Positions 63,546 to 64,000 of a stretch of 64,000 nucleotides of DNA are shown piece after piece; the stretch's first letter is position 1; each line of letters opens with the position of its first letter. Source of the DNA: Bos javanicus (taxonomy: Eukaryota; Chordata; Mammalia; Artiodactyla; Bovidae); contig NW_026894282.1 in the NCBI RefSeq assembly GCF_032452875.1, forward strand, positions 92,633-156,632. Reading direction: 5' to 3'. Under the pieces are notes generated by a model. It ran no database searches and had not been told where the DNA came from. It was given only the letters and a program-made list of their open reading frames with translations. The translations under genes and the position numbers were made by a program.

Positions 63546-64000
63546 GGGCCTGCTGAGCTGCGTGATTACTGTCTGCTCATCTGCTTGACAATTGCCAGCT
63601 GAGCTGCACGATTCCTGCCTGTCATCTGCTTGACAATTGCCAGCTGTGCTGCGTAATTCCTGCCTGCTCAGCTGCTTGATTATTGCCAGCTGAGCAGCAT
63701 GATTCCTCACAGCTGAGTTCCATGATTATTGCCTGCTGACTGATTCGTGCCTACTCAGCTCTTTGTTTATTGCCTCCAGAGGCACATGATCAGTGTATGA
63801 TAGCAAACATGATCAGTGCATGATCAGTCACATGATCAGCGCCATTAAGTCACGTGATCACTACACGATAGTCATGTGATCAGTCCATGCTCAGTCACAG
63901 TGTCAGTGCATGATCAGCCACGTGATCAATTATCATGATCTGTCACACATATTGAGCCTTGATCATCCGCGTGACCAGTGCATGGGCAGTCATGTGATCG
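63546..64000 (+). repeat. Satellite unit, partial at right edge
   Basis: Complete block B (63546-63782) plus the first part of block A, with ordinary sequence to about 63930. Confidence 0.94.
63931..63970 (+). other. Diverged stretch near the right edge
   Basis: Between GTGATCA and GATCATCC the expected sequence is replaced by ATTATCATGATCTG, then TCACACATATTGAGCCTT. CGCGTG follows at 63969, then the array sequence resumes to the end. This may mark the approach to an array boundary, or simply lower consensus quality. Confidence 0.65.

Larger units (their letters stand above)
1..64000. repeat. Satellite array, about 1.54 kb higher-order unit, about 41.5 copies
   Basis: The heptamer GGGCCTG marks each unit once, at 754, 2293, 3833, 5374 and so on to 63546 (42 occurrences). 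Most spacings are 1,537-1,544 bp. Exceptions are 1,449, 1,493, 1,473, 1,374, 1,535 and 1,562. All copies share one orientation and are nearly identical by eye. Four sites type the copies, using positions within a 1,541-bp unit that starts at GGGCCTG. S1 (base 466) is A or G in ATATAG[A/G]CG. S2 (base 527) is A or G in GCATG[A/G]TCAGTCACCTG. S3 (about base 897) is CACCGG or CACGG. S4 (bases 1142-1148) is AACTTCG, AGCTTCG or AGCCG. The most frequent state is S1 G, S2 A, S3 CACCGG, S4 AACTTCG. No gene, rRNA, tRNA, transposon or telomere repeat interrupts the array. The family is not one I recognise, and its chromosomal role cannot be read from sequence alone. Confidence 0.97.

Noticed and set aside
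1..64000. CRISPR array
   Set aside because: Short repeats are abundant, but there are no unique spacers. The intervening sequence is itself repeated every 1,541 bp.
1..64000. Telomeric, ribosomal or tRNA sequence
   Set aside because: No TTAGGG-type runs and no rRNA or tRNA-like segments seen in any part of the unit or in the disrupted stretches.
1..64000. Coding minisatellite such as a mucin-like gene
   Set aside because: Sub-repeat lengths of 22-23 bp do not keep a reading frame, and stops recur in all six frames.
1..64000. Bacterial origin suggested by dense GATC sites
   Set aside because: GATC density is a property of the sub-repeat. A gene-free 64 kb tandem array of 1.54 kb units is not a bacterial feature.

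Overview
The whole 64 kb window is a single tandem array of satellite DNA. I see no protein-coding gene, RNA gene or mobile element. One higher-order unit of about 1,541 bp is repeated head to tail in one orientation. There are 41 complete copies (754-63545), a partial copy at the left edge (1-753) and another at the right edge (63546-64000). The array therefore runs past both ends of the window. A 64 kb gene-free array of this kind points to a eukaryotic chromosome, probably pericentromeric, subtelomeric or sex/B-chromosome heterochromatin in a large genome read with long reads. I do not recognise the satellite family and cannot name the species.

The repeat is nested. The smallest layer is an alternation of two half-units of 11-12 bp, GATCAGTGCAT and GATCAGTCACGT (or GATAGCCACGT), giving a sub-repeat of about 22.6 bp. 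Some landmark segments recur 113 bp apart, which is five sub-repeats, and a 63-bp module occurs four times per unit. The 1,541-bp unit has two parts. Block B (237 bp) is a diverged 23-bp family rich in CAGCTG. Block A (about 1,304 bp) is rich in CACGTG and TGATCA. In a reference copy (17696-19236) I counted 32 CACGTG sites, all in block A, and 5 CAGCTG sites, all in block B. Across the window that extrapolates to roughly 1,300 canonical CACGTG E-boxes, where about 16 would be expected by chance.

By region: 754-25398 is very regular, with units of 1,539-1,541 bp. The unit at 25399-26847 is internally scrambled and 92 bp short. From 26848 to 46862 the array is regular again, with clear runs of shared variants and one cluster of private substitutions (38465-39722). 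From 46863 to 58920 it is disturbed: deletions of 46 and 68 bp, a degraded tract at 53449-54010, a rearranged stretch at 56839-57080, and one unit carrying two apparent conversion tracts. From 58921 to 63930 it is regular but with more single-base changes. The last 60 bases begin to diverge.

Four variable sites (S1-S4, defined under the whole-array entry) let each copy be typed. Their states occur in runs, as expected from local homogenisation by unequal exchange and conversion. The array has no long open frame because TGA falls in all frames of both strands. The most interesting testable ideas are the extreme density of E-box palindromes (a possible sink for bHLH factors), length changes in steps of about 22.6 bp, and a recurrent ACGTG to GCGTG change concentrated in the right quarter.
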